A stretch of 64,000 nucleotides of DNA from Aphidius gifuensis. Its lineage: Eukaryota; Arthropoda; Insecta; Hymenoptera; Braconidae. The first letter of the stretch is position 1. The number at the start of each line of letters is the position of its first letter. The stretch spans positions 12,035,446 to 12,099,445 of the forward strand of contig NC_057788.1 of NCBI RefSeq assembly GCF_014905175.1. The letters run 5' to 3'. The position numbers were made by a program, and so were the translations under genes. Positions 9,624 to 19,890 of the stretch are shown here, one piece after another. The notes under the pieces were generated by a model. That model worked only from the letters and a program-made list of their open reading frames with translations, made no database searches and was not told where the DNA came from.

Positions 9624-9657
9624 GGTTGAAAGCAAAGAGAACAACAAAATTGTATAA

Positions 9658-9816
9658 CTACTTTTTCTTTTTTAGTTTTAAACCGAGATTTTTCAGAAAC
9701 TGAATGTTCTGACGTATTATCACTTTCAGAGGTCTTTGAAGACTGCTTGACTTTTGGCATGTCAATTGATTTTTATAACTCTGTCCATAAACTTTTCTAG
9801 TAAAAACGATTCCCAT
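9658..9816 (-). CDS. Short basic ORF between penton and capsid, copy A
   Basis: A 52-codon frame beginning MGIVFTRK and ending in a lysine run. Its block B equivalent (21600-21794) is related: both have a basic N-terminus followed by (I/K)FLK(N/S)LGLK near the C-terminus. The conserved position between capsid and penton genes supports a real gene. Composition suggests a basic virion core or nucleic-acid-binding peptide, like adenovirus core proteins, but this is inference. Confidence 0.55.
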   Translation of the reverse strand: MGIVFTRKVYGQSYKNQLTCQKSSSLQRPLKVIIRQNIQFLKNLGLKLKKKK

Positions 9817-9818
9817 TA

Positions 9819-10112
9819 TTATAAGCGCTTTACAAGCAAACGTATTGTTATAGTTTCTCCTCGAAAATTCTCTAAGTCTCCGTCTTGATCAACAATTTTT
9901 AATTGAATATTGTGTATTGCTTGTACGGTGATTGGGAGATAAATGACATGCGATGGCACTTCTATAATCTTATATCCTTTTGGAACACAAGGAAAAAATT
10001 CATGAATCGTGTGAACTGGTCGATCATTCATGTAAGCACCTGTCGTTATATTACATTCAATACGCAAAGCATTAACTTTTATGATGGTAACAGTCCATAA
10101 AAAATTGTCCAT
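9819..10112 (-). pseudogene. Penton-like minor capsid protein, copy A, N-terminally truncated
   Basis: The 97-residue frame holds the C-terminal third of the block B gene at 21794-22477: VNALRIECNITTGAY, HTIHEFFP, PGYKIIEV-like, IVDQDGDL.NFRGETIT(I/V)RL. Upstream of IIKVNALR the similarity stops at about position 10095, and no further penton, protease or packaging sequence follows, so block A was cut here by deletion or rearrangement. The beta-rich composition fits a single jelly-roll penton, but that function is inferred from Polinton synteny. Confidence 0.65.
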
Positions 10113-10739
10113 GATGCTAAAAGTGAAATATTATTATTAAAAAATAAAAAGAAAAAATTTATGTGCTACTCGATATTGTTCTATATCCCTTGAATTTACC
10201 AAATACTATTTATTAATTAATTATTTTTAAATATTAAAATACTAGTACGTAACAACATATTAATGTTTTTTTACTTAATTGATCAGTTTTTTTTCCAGAA
10301 GAATTACCATTAACCAAATAATTGACTTCTTTAGAAACTGCTGAATTTGTTTTAATATATTTGTCAAACTGTAATCTTGCATATCGTCTTGAAATAAATA
10401 CAAGTTTACTTACTTTATAATATTGAAGACGATATTTTGTGGCTAATAAATAATTTTCAGGCTTATTTAAAACAAAACATTCTAAAGAATTATTTTTTTT
10501 AATTAATTCTCTTTTATTTTTGAAGTGAAACTTCTTTAGAATAGGCAGTAAAAAAAAAACAAAAGATAGATGCAAGGAAAGTAACGGTATGAAGGTAAGT
10601 AATTTTAAATTATTTTTTATCTTGTTTTATTTATCTATTCCCTTGACATTGATACGAAAAAATTTGTTTGAAATTTAATTCAAAATTTTAGTTTCATGAA
10701 AGGTTCAAGAGACAAAGGTGAATATTGAGGTCAAAACTT
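10113..10739. other. AT-rich spacer at the break of block A
   Basis: No supported gene. A 113-codon open frame on the minus strand (10234-10575) has no ATG start and no motif. Its N-terminal codons come from the palindromic repeat GAAGTGAAACTTCTTT (about 10524-10539), which recurs at about 42610 and 44046, so this is repeat-derived. Confidence 0.5.
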
Positions 10740-11815
10740 TTATTATATGCAATATATAATTTATTATGTCATTTTTGATCAAATAATGAGTATTTGCAAT
10801 TAATCTGTTAAACAAACAAATAATACATAAGATAGTATAAGATTTGATATTGTATAAGATTTCGAGAAACAATTAATGACATTAAGATATCAGCAGAAAA
10901 ATGTGACAAATGTACTGGTAATCCTAAATCAGTAAAAATTAAAATACGACCAGGTGCTATACCAATGTCTGATAATTTTGATGAGACTTGTAATGGTGGT
11001 TATAATAATATTTTCAAACAAATAATAAGTATCTAAAATAAATCTGTTAAATAAACAATTAATACACAAGATAATGGTTATTCAAGTGCTTGACATAATA
11101 CGACAGCAACATCATAATCACAATACCAAACAACAATGAATAATATGTGGATAAAATGTGGTACCACGTGAACATAAAGATAACAAAGATGGTAATTTAG
11201 ATTGTAAAGGATTCTAAGGGACAATTAATGACATTGAAATATTATTAGAAACATGTGATAAATGTACTGGTAATCCTAAATCGATAAAATTTGAAATACG
11301 ACTAGATTCTATACCAATGTCTGGTAATTTTCATGAGACTTGTACTGGTGGTTGTAATAATATTTTTAATTAAATAATGAGTATTGAAAATAAATTTGTC
11401 AAATAAACAAATAAAACCCAAGATAGTGGTTATTCAAGTGCTTGACATAATACGACAGCAACATCATAATCACAATACCAAACAGCAATTAATAATATCT
11501 GGATAAAAGTGGTACCACGTGAACGTTAAGATAGCAAAGATGGTTATTTAGATTGTATAGGATTTCAAAAGACAAATAATGACACTGAAATATTATCAAA
11601 AACATCTGATAAATGTACTGGTAATCCTAAATTAGTAAAATTTAAAACAGGACCAGGTGCTATACCAATGTCTGGTAATTTTCATGAGACTTGTACTGGT
11701 AGTTGTAATAATATTTTAAATCAAATAATGAGTATTTGAAATGAATCTGTCCAATAAACAAATAATACACAAGATAGTTATTCAAGTGCTTGTGCTTGTT
11801 ATGATCGTGCTTGTC
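10740..11815 (+). repeat. Three about 350-bp tandem repeats with a conserved Cys-rich reading frame
   Basis: The units are spaced 352 and 348 bases apart (for example TTCAAGTGCTTG at 11081, 11433 and 11781). Each holds a stretch of about 45 codons open on the plus strand with KCTGNPK, IPMS.NF.ETC and NNI, cysteines conserved at fixed spacing, and different amino-acid substitutions in each copy. Start codons and a common upstream frame are lacking. This could be tandemly duplicated exons of a small secreted cysteine-rich protein, now decayed. GTACCACGTG motifs also repeat. I do not recognise the family. Confidence 0.6.
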
Positions 11816-11849
11816 ATAATCGAAATAAATTCAAGATCTCCCTGGTAGA

Positions 11850-12140
11850 AATAATCTCTCCGGATTTCTCCGGATTTTCTACGTAATTGAGACTTTCGGA
11901 GATATTTACAGAGTAATCTCCAGACTATTTCTATAATATCTCCGGATTTTTTCCGGAATTTTGACTTAAGAAAACAAACACGAAAAAATGGAAAAATTAA
12001 TAAGAAAAAGTAGAAATAAGAGTTTACCTACGAAAAATGAAAAAGAATTTTTTTCTGAAAAAATCCGGAGAAAACCCGAAAAAACTCCGGAATAATATCT
12101 CCGGAAGTCTCAATTGCGTAGAAAATCTGGAGAAAAGTAG
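11850..12140. mobile_element. Foldback/MITE-like element with 40-bp inverted arms
   Basis: The left arm 11868-11907 and right arm 12094-12132 are inverted copies (CTCCGGATTTTCTACG versus CGTAGAAAATCTGGAG, continuing through GAGACTTTCGGAGATATT). CTCCGGA motifs recur inside. The outer left sequence CCTGGTAGAAATA resembles the end of the element at 62690-62876, so both may belong to one MITE superfamily. It has no coding capacity. Confidence 0.7.
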
Positions 12141-12149
12141 TTAAACAAG

Positions 12150-12500
12150 AAGAGTTCCGGATCACCGCCCTGCTGTGCTCTATTGTTCCTCGCGACGGGG
12201 GCTCCACGGGGTCTATTGCTCTCCTCAGGGGGGCTCCATGGGGGTCCATTGTTTTCCATAGGGGTCTCCATAGGGGGTCTATTGCTTCACAGCGAGGTCG
12301 GCGGGGGGTCTATTATATACATCATAGCGGGTGGGTGTAGCTAAGGGTGTATACAAAGCTAAGGAAGTGTAGCTAAGGATGTAGCTAAGGAAGTGTAGCT
12401 AAGGATGTAGCTAAGGAAGTGTAGCTAAGAAAGTGTAGCTAACGATGTGTACCTGAAGGTATGTAGCTAAGGTTGGTAGCACGGTTTGTAGGTAAGTGTG
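12150..12500 (+). repeat. GC-rich and GTAGCTAAG minisatellites
   Basis: 12180-12320 repeats GGGG(T/C)CTATTG and GGGGTCCATTG-type units with G-runs. 12336-12480 repeats GTGTAGCTAAGGA about eight to nine times, partly in a 12-13-bp register. The base composition stands out against the AT-rich surroundings. No gene is seen; a minus-strand ORF here is a repeat artefact. Confidence 0.8.
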
Positions 12501-12655
12501 TGTAGGAATTATTTATTTAAAATGTTGATAATGTAGAATTCCTATAAAATTATATGTATATATTATCAACATTTTGATAAAGTAGAAATTTTTTTCAATT
12601 AATAATCGGGTAAAACGTAAAAAGTGGGGAAAAAAGAAGTGGGGTGAGATAGTAG

Positions 12656-12663
12656 TATATAAG
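12656..12663 (+). promoter_or_regulatory. TATA box of the four-exon gene
   Basis: TATATAAG lies about 120 bases before the ATG at 12782. The sequence between has no splice acceptor, so it would be the 5' leader. Confidence 0.5.
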
Positions 12664-12781
12664 GCCATGCAGAATAGTTTGTAACCCTCTTGGAATCCAT
12701 AACCTTATTGTTGAAAATTTTCAACGTACATCATAACCAGTTAGAAGTTTTGACAAGTTTGAACAAGTTTAAAATGTTTAA

Positions 12782-13421
12782 ATGCGTGCAGCAAGTGTTA
12801 GTCCATTAAGAGCATATAAAATGAGTATACAATTAAGGGTAAGTATATAATTGTTGCTTATTTATTTATCCTTTGAGAATGATATTAATTATTCCAATAA
12901 TTATTTATAGATGAATAAAAACCTAACACGATTACAAAATGAATTAAGAAAAACAAGGAAAGTTATCAACTCATCAAAACCATCTAAGAACCAAGAGATA
13001 AACGAACTACGACTCACAGTAGAAAGTGTAAGAATATTATATAATCATATAATCTTATTAATTCCATTTTGAATAATATGAAGTTATATATGCTTTTTCA
13101 ATGATAAAATTTTTAGATTCAAACGATGACTAAAAAACTACTTGATGCATCAGACGAGTTATCAAAATTAGAAACAGCTGAAAACGGTAAGTTATAATAT
13201 TTCTAATGTGATCATCTGAATTTTATTGAATAAATTAACCAAATTATGTTTCAGTGATACTTAAAGAAAAAACTACATATAAGTTTAAATTTGAACAAAA
13301 AAATGATAGAGAGAAGATAAAACAAGGAGAAGACTTTATTGATGTTGAATATAATGAAGAAGAAGAAGAAGAACTCTCAGTTTTGAAGTCAAACTCATCA
13401 AAACCTATTGAATTTAATTAG
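12782..13421 (+). CDS. Four-exon small coiled-coil/acidic protein
   Basis: Exons 12782-12838, 12911-13027, 13117-13186 and 13255-13421 join to a 136-residue protein. Introns are 68-89 bases long, all GT..AG with GTAAGT or GTAAGA donors and (T)nATAG, TTTTTAG and GTTTCAG acceptors; their phases are 0, 0 and 1. Exons 2-3 encode a charged helical segment rich in Leu, Lys and Glu (coiled-coil-like). Exon 4 is charged, with a run of six glutamates before ELSVLKS. The ATG at 12782 is in frame with a second at 12821. I do not recognise a family. It lies just upstream of the fibre-like ORF, and could be a spliced Polinton gene or a host gene; the small size and clean structure argue against chance. 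Confidence 0.65.
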
Positions 13422-13571
13422 TAGTAAAAAGAAAAAAAAATTTGTATTCATGGTGAATCGATCGTAGTCTTTTATCATTACAACTCCAGTTGTAATGATA
13501 TCTTTCCACCATCAATACAAATTACATTTTAAATTTATTTATATTCAGTAGTCATTTAACAGTGAAACACG

Positions 13572-14027
13572 ATGAGCGTTGACGTGTTCGGGCATCAATT
13601 AACAAAAAGTAAGGTTAGAAATGGTTCTATCGAAGCTCGTGGACCAGCAGGTGAAGGATTTATGATAACAAAAGATGAGCAGTTTAATCTTCGAAATAAA
13701 AGGTTATGTAATATTGGTTATCCTAAGAAAATATATGATGCAGCTCCGATCAAATTCATTCATGACTTGATTACGGAAGAAAAAAGGATAATCAATCAAG
13801 CAATTACATCATTACTAAATACTAATGAGAATCATCAGGTAATAATCAATACCTTACACTCAAACGCTCTTAAACTCGAGAAAAATCATATGATCAATAT
13901 CCAAAAAGTTGAAGATCTTTCTATGCGAAATGTGGAACTTATTCAAAATTTAAATTCACGTTTAGTGAAGTTGGAAAGAACTTGTTTAAATATATATGAT
14001 ATAATGAAAAAAGCAAAAATTATTTAA
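13572..14027 (+). CDS. Fibre/attachment-like protein of Polinton type
   Basis: An intact 151-residue frame. The N-terminus (MSVDVFGHQL, then RGPAGEGFMIT, FNLRNKRLCNI) matches a pattern I recall from insect Polinton-like elements, where a short glycine/proline motif and an NKRL motif precede a trimer-forming shaft. The C-terminal half is a long heptad-like helix (NALKLEKNHMINIQKVEDLS through LVKLERTCLN). This would suit a trimeric fibre or base protein. A TTCAGT initiator-like sequence lies about 30 bases before the ATG. A BEL/Pao element directly follows and separates it from the rest of block B. Function is inferred from context and memory. Confidence 0.5.
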   Translation: MSVDVFGHQLTKSKVRNGSIEARGPAGEGFMITKDEQFNLRNKRLCNIGYPKKIYDAAPIKFIHDLITEEKRIINQAITSLLNTNENHQVIINTLHSNALKLEKNHMINIQKVEDLSMRNVELIQNLNSRLVKLERTCLNIYDIMKKAKII

Positions 14028-14083
14028 ATTGAATAAAGAGGGCACGCAAATCAGTGGAAAGAAGAGGGGATTATCAGAAAATG

Positions 14084-14534
14084 TGTTTTAGCTAGTGACA
14101 GGGTGGATAAGGATTTTGTGTAGGAGTGAGAGAGAGCGACACGACACACTTTTGCACATAAGTTTAAGTATAAGTTTATTGAACTAAATAACGATAAATG
14201 TATGTAGATTAAGTTGTATATTGATGATGATTATCGTAGGTCAATTATTGTATATAATTGGCCTCAATTACTCTGTATAATTAGCTCTTTTAATTGAATG
14301 ACAAAAGCCTCTTGATAAAACCGCTGTATACGGGTGTATGTTTTTAATGCTTGTGTGCCGGCTAGACGCCGCACGTGAACGTAGTTGATCACAACGTCCG
14401 AACGTACTCGAGAGAGCCCGTAAAGCCCCGATCAACTTGACTCAAAACTCACAAGGCGGCGCTTTCAACGCCTAGTCCGTAAGGTGCTGACTTTTGACAG
14501 CAAGCGGCGATTTATATAATCACTCGCCGAAACA
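14084..14534 (-). repeat. BEL/Pao 3' LTR (left end of the element)
   Basis: Read on the minus strand the LTR begins TGTTTCGGCG at 14534, immediately after a purine-rich tract (AAGGCGGGGAGAA) that serves as polypurine tract behind the pol stop. 14412-14534 is repeated with essentially no change at 18558-18680. The outer boundary is set at 14084 because TGTTTTAG there gives a TG..CA ending; no matching target duplication was found, so this end is provisional. Confidence 0.6.
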
Positions 14535-14557
14535 TTCTCCCCGCCTTGACGATGACG

Positions 14558-16417
14558 TCAATTCTCCGCTGATGATGATGAGGAAATCTCAATAGGCAAA
14601 ATGCAAAGCTTCGCTATTGGTCTCAAATACTCTGATGAATGAGACTTGATAGTGACAGCTTGGACAAGGCCGTCATCACCTGGATGAACCTTGATGACTC
14701 TGGCTAAAGCCCACTTTTCAGGTGGATATCTCATATCAATCACCAATGCCATGGTGTCTTCTTCAATACATGGATTGGTCTGCATTCACTCGGATCTGAC
14801 TGAATATTTCTGCAGATATTCTCTAGACTAACGGTCCCAAAATGTCTCCAGGAATTTTCTGAGCAATCTTCAACTTGTTAGTCGGTTATCAGGAACCTCC
14901 AAGACTAATGGTTCTGATACCAAATTAAGTGGTTCTCCAATTAAAAAATGACCTGGTGTCAATGCTTGAAGATCCTCTGGATCATCACTCAAAGGGCACA
15001 ATGGCCTTGAGTTTAACAAACATTCAACTTGTGTGAGGAATGTTGTAAACTGTTCATATGTCAACACATGGTCACCAATGACTCTCTTGATATGATGCTT
15101 TGATGATTTAACCACTGATTCCCATTTACCTCCAAAGTGTGGAGAACCAGGTGGAATGAAACTCCATGAAGTTCCATCTCTAGCTAATAAACTAGCCAAC
15201 TCTTTAACTCCTTTTGATGATGCAGTGAATAGTTTCTTTAATTCCGCATCTGCTCCGACAAAATTAGTGCCGCAATCACTATACAATTTTGTACATGAGC
15301 CTCTCCTGCTGATGAATCTCTCAAAGGCCGCTAAAAAGTCCTCAGTTGTGTAATCTGTGGCCAACTCAAGATGTACAGCTGATGAAGACATGCAAACAAA
15401 GACCACAAGATAAGCCTTGTATTTTTTGTTACCTCTTCCTGACCATGTCTTCAACTCAAATGGTCCAGCATAGTCCACTCCTGTATGGAGAAATGGTCTC
15501 ATTTTTAGGACTCTTGATGGTGGTAACTGACCCATTAATTGTTGTGATTGTTTAGCACGATGACGTACACAAGTTACACATTTGTTGATGAACGATCTTA
15601 CTGGTACTCGACCTCCAACTATCCAGTAATTTTGTCTCAATGTTGCCAACATACTGGTAAGTTGGGCTCCTCCATGATGTGTGTTTACATGACAGTCATG
15701 TAAAATGAGCTCTGTTAATCTCGACTCTTTTGGTAGTATGATTGGGTTGACAGCCTCAGCTTGTAATGATGAATTCTCCAATCTACTACTCACTCTCAAT
15801 AACCCATCTTTGTCAATATATGGATTGAGTTGAATCAAGGTGCTCGATCTCGATATTGGTTCACCTTTAGACAAAGTAGTTATCTCTTGATGAAATTGTT
15901 GCTGTTGTGTGAACGAAATAAGTCCCCACAACGCGTGACGACGTTCATCAACAGTCAACCAAGACGTTTTATTTATTGTGTTTTTCTTGGCCAATGATTG
16001 ATAAAATCTTCTCCACCATGATGCTGATGATACCGCTTTGGTAAGTGTCGAGAATTTTGTCAAAAACTCCTCTTCACTCGCTCTTACTGTGTGAATTTTT
16101 ATTTGTCTCTCTTCGACCAACTCTGTGTCAATCTCTATTTCACCTAACACAGGCCATGTACTCTGATCTTCACAGATCCAATGTGGACCCTCCCACCATA
16201 ACCTGTCTGATGTTAATTGTTCTGATGAAACTCCTCGTGATGCAACGTCCGCTGGATTCTCTTCCCCGGGCACATGATGCCAGATGGCATTTGGAATTGT
16301 ACTCTGTATAAGTACAACTCTATTTTGAATGAACGCTTTCCAACGACTTGCATCTCCTTTTATCCAATAGAAAGTGATGGATGAATCAGTCCACAAATGT
16401 GTCTCGACTGATGTCAA
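14558..16417 (-). pseudogene. pol: BEL/Pao Pol, C-terminal half: RNase H end, integrase, C-terminal domain
   Basis: The continuous 515-residue frame 14870-16417 holds the RNase H end (DSSITFYWIKG), the integrase zinc domain (HVNTHHGG, CVTCVRH), the catalytic core (GVDYAGPF, YSDCGTNFVG, GGKWESVVKSS giving D, D, E) and NSRPLCPLSDDPED, PGHFLIG, all diagnostic of BEL/Pao. The terminal domain (PPEKWALARV, PGDDGLVQAV, RPIAKL) continues in a separate frame, 14558-14785, after stops at about 14790-14870. One frameshift at about 16420 separates this part from the reverse transcriptase ORF. It inserts the element into host chromosomes by integration; now non-autonomous. Confidence 0.9.
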
Positions 16418-16419
16418 AC

Positions 16420-18591
16420 TCAGACTTTCTTGTACATCTTGACCAACTTCACCAATAATACCGCCGCTGAGAGTTCTAACCTCGGTGTAGACACCTTGGT
16501 GTTATTAGAACCGCGTGACCCTGTTTTAATTGGTGCCAATTTTGATTTAGCTGTTATTATAATGCTCTTAGCTTGACCAAGAGAATCAATGACAACCAAA
16601 AAAACGACAGCACCCACTGCTGCGTCAGATGCATCGCCAAACCCGTGAATTTGTATTGATGAAGTTGATGACTCAAGATTTAACCATCTCGGTATGGTAA
16701 TTGATGATAAATGATTGAGCTGGTCGTTAAATTCTCGCCATTGATTTAACAAGTCAAGTGGTATTTCTTCATCCCACTCAAGTTTAACTCTCCATAATTG
16801 TTGTACTAACAATTTGCCTCTTGTGATGATTGGTGTAATCCAGCCAAGTGGATCAAATAATTGAGCCACTCTGGCCAACACTACTCTCTTGGTGATTGTT
16901 TGTGGTTCCCTGTATGGGCTGTATGTATAACAAAAACAATCTTCTTTTATATTCCATGTTAAACCGAGTGTTCTGAATAATGGGTCACCCTCAATGGATG
17001 ACAGTGATGATTGTTCCCGATGTTCATCAGGAACATCTCTCAATAAATCAGCTGAGTTGCTGATCCATTTTCTCAACTCAAATCCGCCAGAATTAAACAT
17101 GTCTCTTGTTTGTTTAACCCTCTCTATCCCTTCTTGTATATTATCCGCACCAAGATAAATGTCGTCCATGTATGAACCAATTGATATGGCATTTGATACC
17201 AATGGATATTTATCTTTCTCTTCTCGTTCCAACTGTCTCAAGGTTGCCAAGGCCAAAAATGGTGCAGGCTTGGTACCATACGTGACAGTCGTCAACTCAT
17301 ATTCTTCAATGGATTGGTCAGGTAAATTTCTCCATAATATTTTTTGATATTTTCTATCATCTTGATGTATCTGAATTTGCCTAAACATCTGCTTAATGTC
17401 ACAAGAAAAGGCAAACCGATATGACCGCCACTGTGTTAATACAGAAATTAATGAATTCAACAGCTTTGGCCCCTCATATAGGTTATCATTCAATGATTCA
17501 CCTATATTTGTCACCTGTGATCCATTGAACACTACTCTTAATTTTGTTGATGAGCTTGACTCTTTACTGATGCTATGGTGAGGTAAATAATAACAAGATG
17601 AATGCATCTCGACTGGTGATGCTTTGGTCATATGACCTAGGCTCTCGTACTCTTTCATGAATTCATGATAAGCTCGATGGAGCTCAGGATTCTTTTCCAT
17701 CTTCTTCTCTTGATTGATTAACATTCTCTTGGCCAATTCAAACGAATTGCCAAAATCATTGACCTCTTTCTTGAACGGATATCTTACAATAAACCGACCA
17801 GTTGTATCTCGTTTATAACTTGACAAGAATTGTTGTATACATACATCTTGATCAAGTGATGATGACTCTTCTGATGGAAAATGCTCTTGCTGATACCAAA
17901 ATTGTTTTACCAGTTGATAAAGCTCATTGTCTTGAGTACACGTTACTCCTTGATAATAACTCTTATTTGTGTGTGATAAATGATGATGATTTTTCTCAGC
18001 TCTGAAGTTGCCTGACAAAATCCAACCTAACTCAGTATTTTGTGCCAGTGGCCGATTGATGTTACCTCTGATGACACCATCTTTTAGGATGCTGCTGTAT
18101 ACATCTGCACCTAAAATGGCATCTATTGGAGCAGGTTTGTAAAAGGCAGGATCTGCAAAAACAAGTTGGTTAAACTGTTGCCATTTTTGACCCTTGACTG
18201 ATACTGATGGTAATAAACCTGTCAGCTTGGGCAATATCAATGCAACGACAACACGTGTGTACTCCAATGATACTCTCGACTGTATTTTAAAGTTGATGCA
18301 ACCTCTAGTCGACTGAGTAGTACCTTGACCTATCCCTACTACCGCAAGACGTGATGTTTTCCTCTCAAGTCCAAGTAGAGTGGCCACTTCCTCAGTGACC
18401 AAGGAAATCCCCGATCCTTGATCCAGCAATGCTCGAACAGGTGTTACCCTGCCCCAGCGATCAAGGATGTGCACCAATGCTGTTGCCAGTAGCACTGGGT
18501 GATGCCTCAATGCCTCCTCGTCTCGTGTCAGTTGTTTGACCACCTGTTTGAATGACGGAGAGCCCGTAAAGCCCCGATCAACTTGACTCAA
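16420..18591 (-). pseudogene. pol: BEL/Pao Pol, N-terminal half: protease, reverse transcriptase, RNase H
   Basis: A 723-residue open frame. An aspartic protease with LLDQGSG (active Asp near residue 57) is followed by the conserved GAD(V) and LGWILSG signatures of BEL/Pao. The reverse transcriptase shows RVVFNGSQ, CDIKQMFRQI (about 397-406) and SYMDD (about 473-477). RNase H begins HGFGDASD near residue 655. All catalytic motifs are intact. The first residues (MSQVDRGFTGS) are encoded by LTR-derived sequence, because gag and the leader are deleted and the LTR runs directly into pol. The frame ends at 16420 where the integrase part continues in another frame. Autonomous mobility is lost. Confidence 0.92.
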
Positions 18592-18680
18592 AACTCACAA
18601 GGCGGCGCTTTCAACGCCTAGTCCGTAAGGTGCTGACTTTTGACAGCAAGCGGCGATTTATATAATCACTCGCCGAAACA
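18558..18680 (-). repeat. BEL/Pao 5' LTR remnant fused to pol
   Basis: The 123 bases match 14412-14534. The outer end CCGAAACA is preserved at 18680. On the inner side the LTR breaks off and pol codons begin at once, so the rest of the LTR, primer site and gag are gone. Confidence 0.85.
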
Positions 18681-18756
18681 GTATGGTTACACATATTTTT
18701 CTTCAGTTCTTTTTTGATTGCCGTCGTTGAACGTGTTTAAGAAAAAAAAATAAAAA

Positions 18757-19476
18757 ATGTCAGTATTCGTTGATTTTCAAGGTTTTGAAAAACCAACAGG
18801 TTTATTTGTAATTAAAGAATTAGCAATTCAACCGATCAATCCTACCGAAGTAGTGAGTGTAATAGTTTTTAAAGCACCATGTTGAAAAAATCAATTACTT
18901 GAAGATTATCAACATTCAATTACACAATCTAAAGAAAATTATCATGGGATACCATGGGATAGTGGTGATGAAATTTTTGATGAAGCAAACAACATTTTAA
19001 TTGAAAAATTGAGTGAAAAAATTGAATATATTTTTGTAAAAGGAATAGATAGAAGAAATTGGTTACTTGCAATACTTCAAGATGAAGCTGTAACAGTAAT
19101 TAATTTAGATGATTTGAGTTGTCCAGATTTACTTATCCAGCTTCAATCACAAGCAGTTATTAAACATTCGATAGGACATCCAATGTGTAGAAACTATATA
19201 TGTGCATATGAAAACGTACAGCACTATAAAAATTGGTTAATTAAAGATTTTTCTCTCCGTCCAAATTTTTGTAAATCTGTAACATTATTCTGTGCTGTTG
19301 ATAATTTATGGAACTTAACAGCAAAAGACATTGCTAAATTACCTGTAATGGCATTAATAAAATTTGCATCATCAGAAATTGATGGAGTTTGGGATAAATT
19401 ATCTGAAAAGCAAAAGAAAAATCAAATAGTTGCAGGTTGGAAAAGGTGTAAGGAACATCCAATGGAAGAATTTTAA
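18757..19476 (+). pseudogene. RNase H-like family protein, paralogue 3 (one in-frame stop)
   Basis: One frame runs from the ATG at 18757 to 19476, broken only by TGA at 18883-18885 (codon 43). The N-terminus VFVDFQGF..., then VIKELAI, starts the family signature. After the stop come HGIPWDSGD, YIFVKGIDRRNWL, LDDLSCPDLL, a C-terminal His/Cys region (HPMCRNYICAYENVQ) and FASSEIDGVWDKL. It is the most complete copy (about 239 residues). The first strand offers Asp-x-Gln, not the Asp-x-Glu of DEDD exonucleases, so a nuclease role is uncertain. Located at the left edge of block B, just beyond the BEL insertion, in the same relation to the capsid gene as the two block A copies. Confidence 0.65.
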
Positions 19477-19712
19477 GATATAACTGGAATTTTTTTTTAT
19501 ACATATGTAAAAGATTGTGATAGATGTAAAAATAAGAATAAAAAAACATTTTAATTTTAAATCTCGAGGAATCGTTGATTCCTCGAAATGAAAACCTGTT
19601 TAATTTTTCCTTCTCTAAAAGTTTTGACGAATAGCAATGCTTTATGGAAAAAGAGGGGGTTAAATTTTTAGGAAAGGGAAGTTTTTAGATGTGGTTGGAG
19701 AATCATTTTCAG

Positions 19713-19721
19713 TATATATAG
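19713..19721 (+). promoter_or_regulatory. Possible TATA box
   Basis: TATATATAG lies about 170 bases before the ATG at 19891 in otherwise non-coding DNA and could start its transcript. No clear initiator follows at the right distance. Confidence 0.3.
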
Positions 19722-19890
19722 AGGTGTAAAAGGCTTTTCTGACATAGTCAAAACTTGAACGTTTGCAACACTTGATTTGAGGTTAGAATAAAATGTTAGT
19801 ATTGAAAATTTGGATTCAAATATTATTTTTATTTGCTTTCATTAATAGTTTACTTATTTTAATATTTTTTATTTCTTTTATAAAGATAAA

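Noticed and set aside
10234..10575. 113-codon minus-strand ORF
   Set aside because: No ATG start, no motif, and its N-terminal codons come from a palindromic repeat found twice elsewhere in the window.
12336..12480. Possible CRISPR-like array (GTAGCTAAGGA units)
   Set aside because: Units are contiguous without unique spacers, and the context is eukaryotic; it is a minisatellite.
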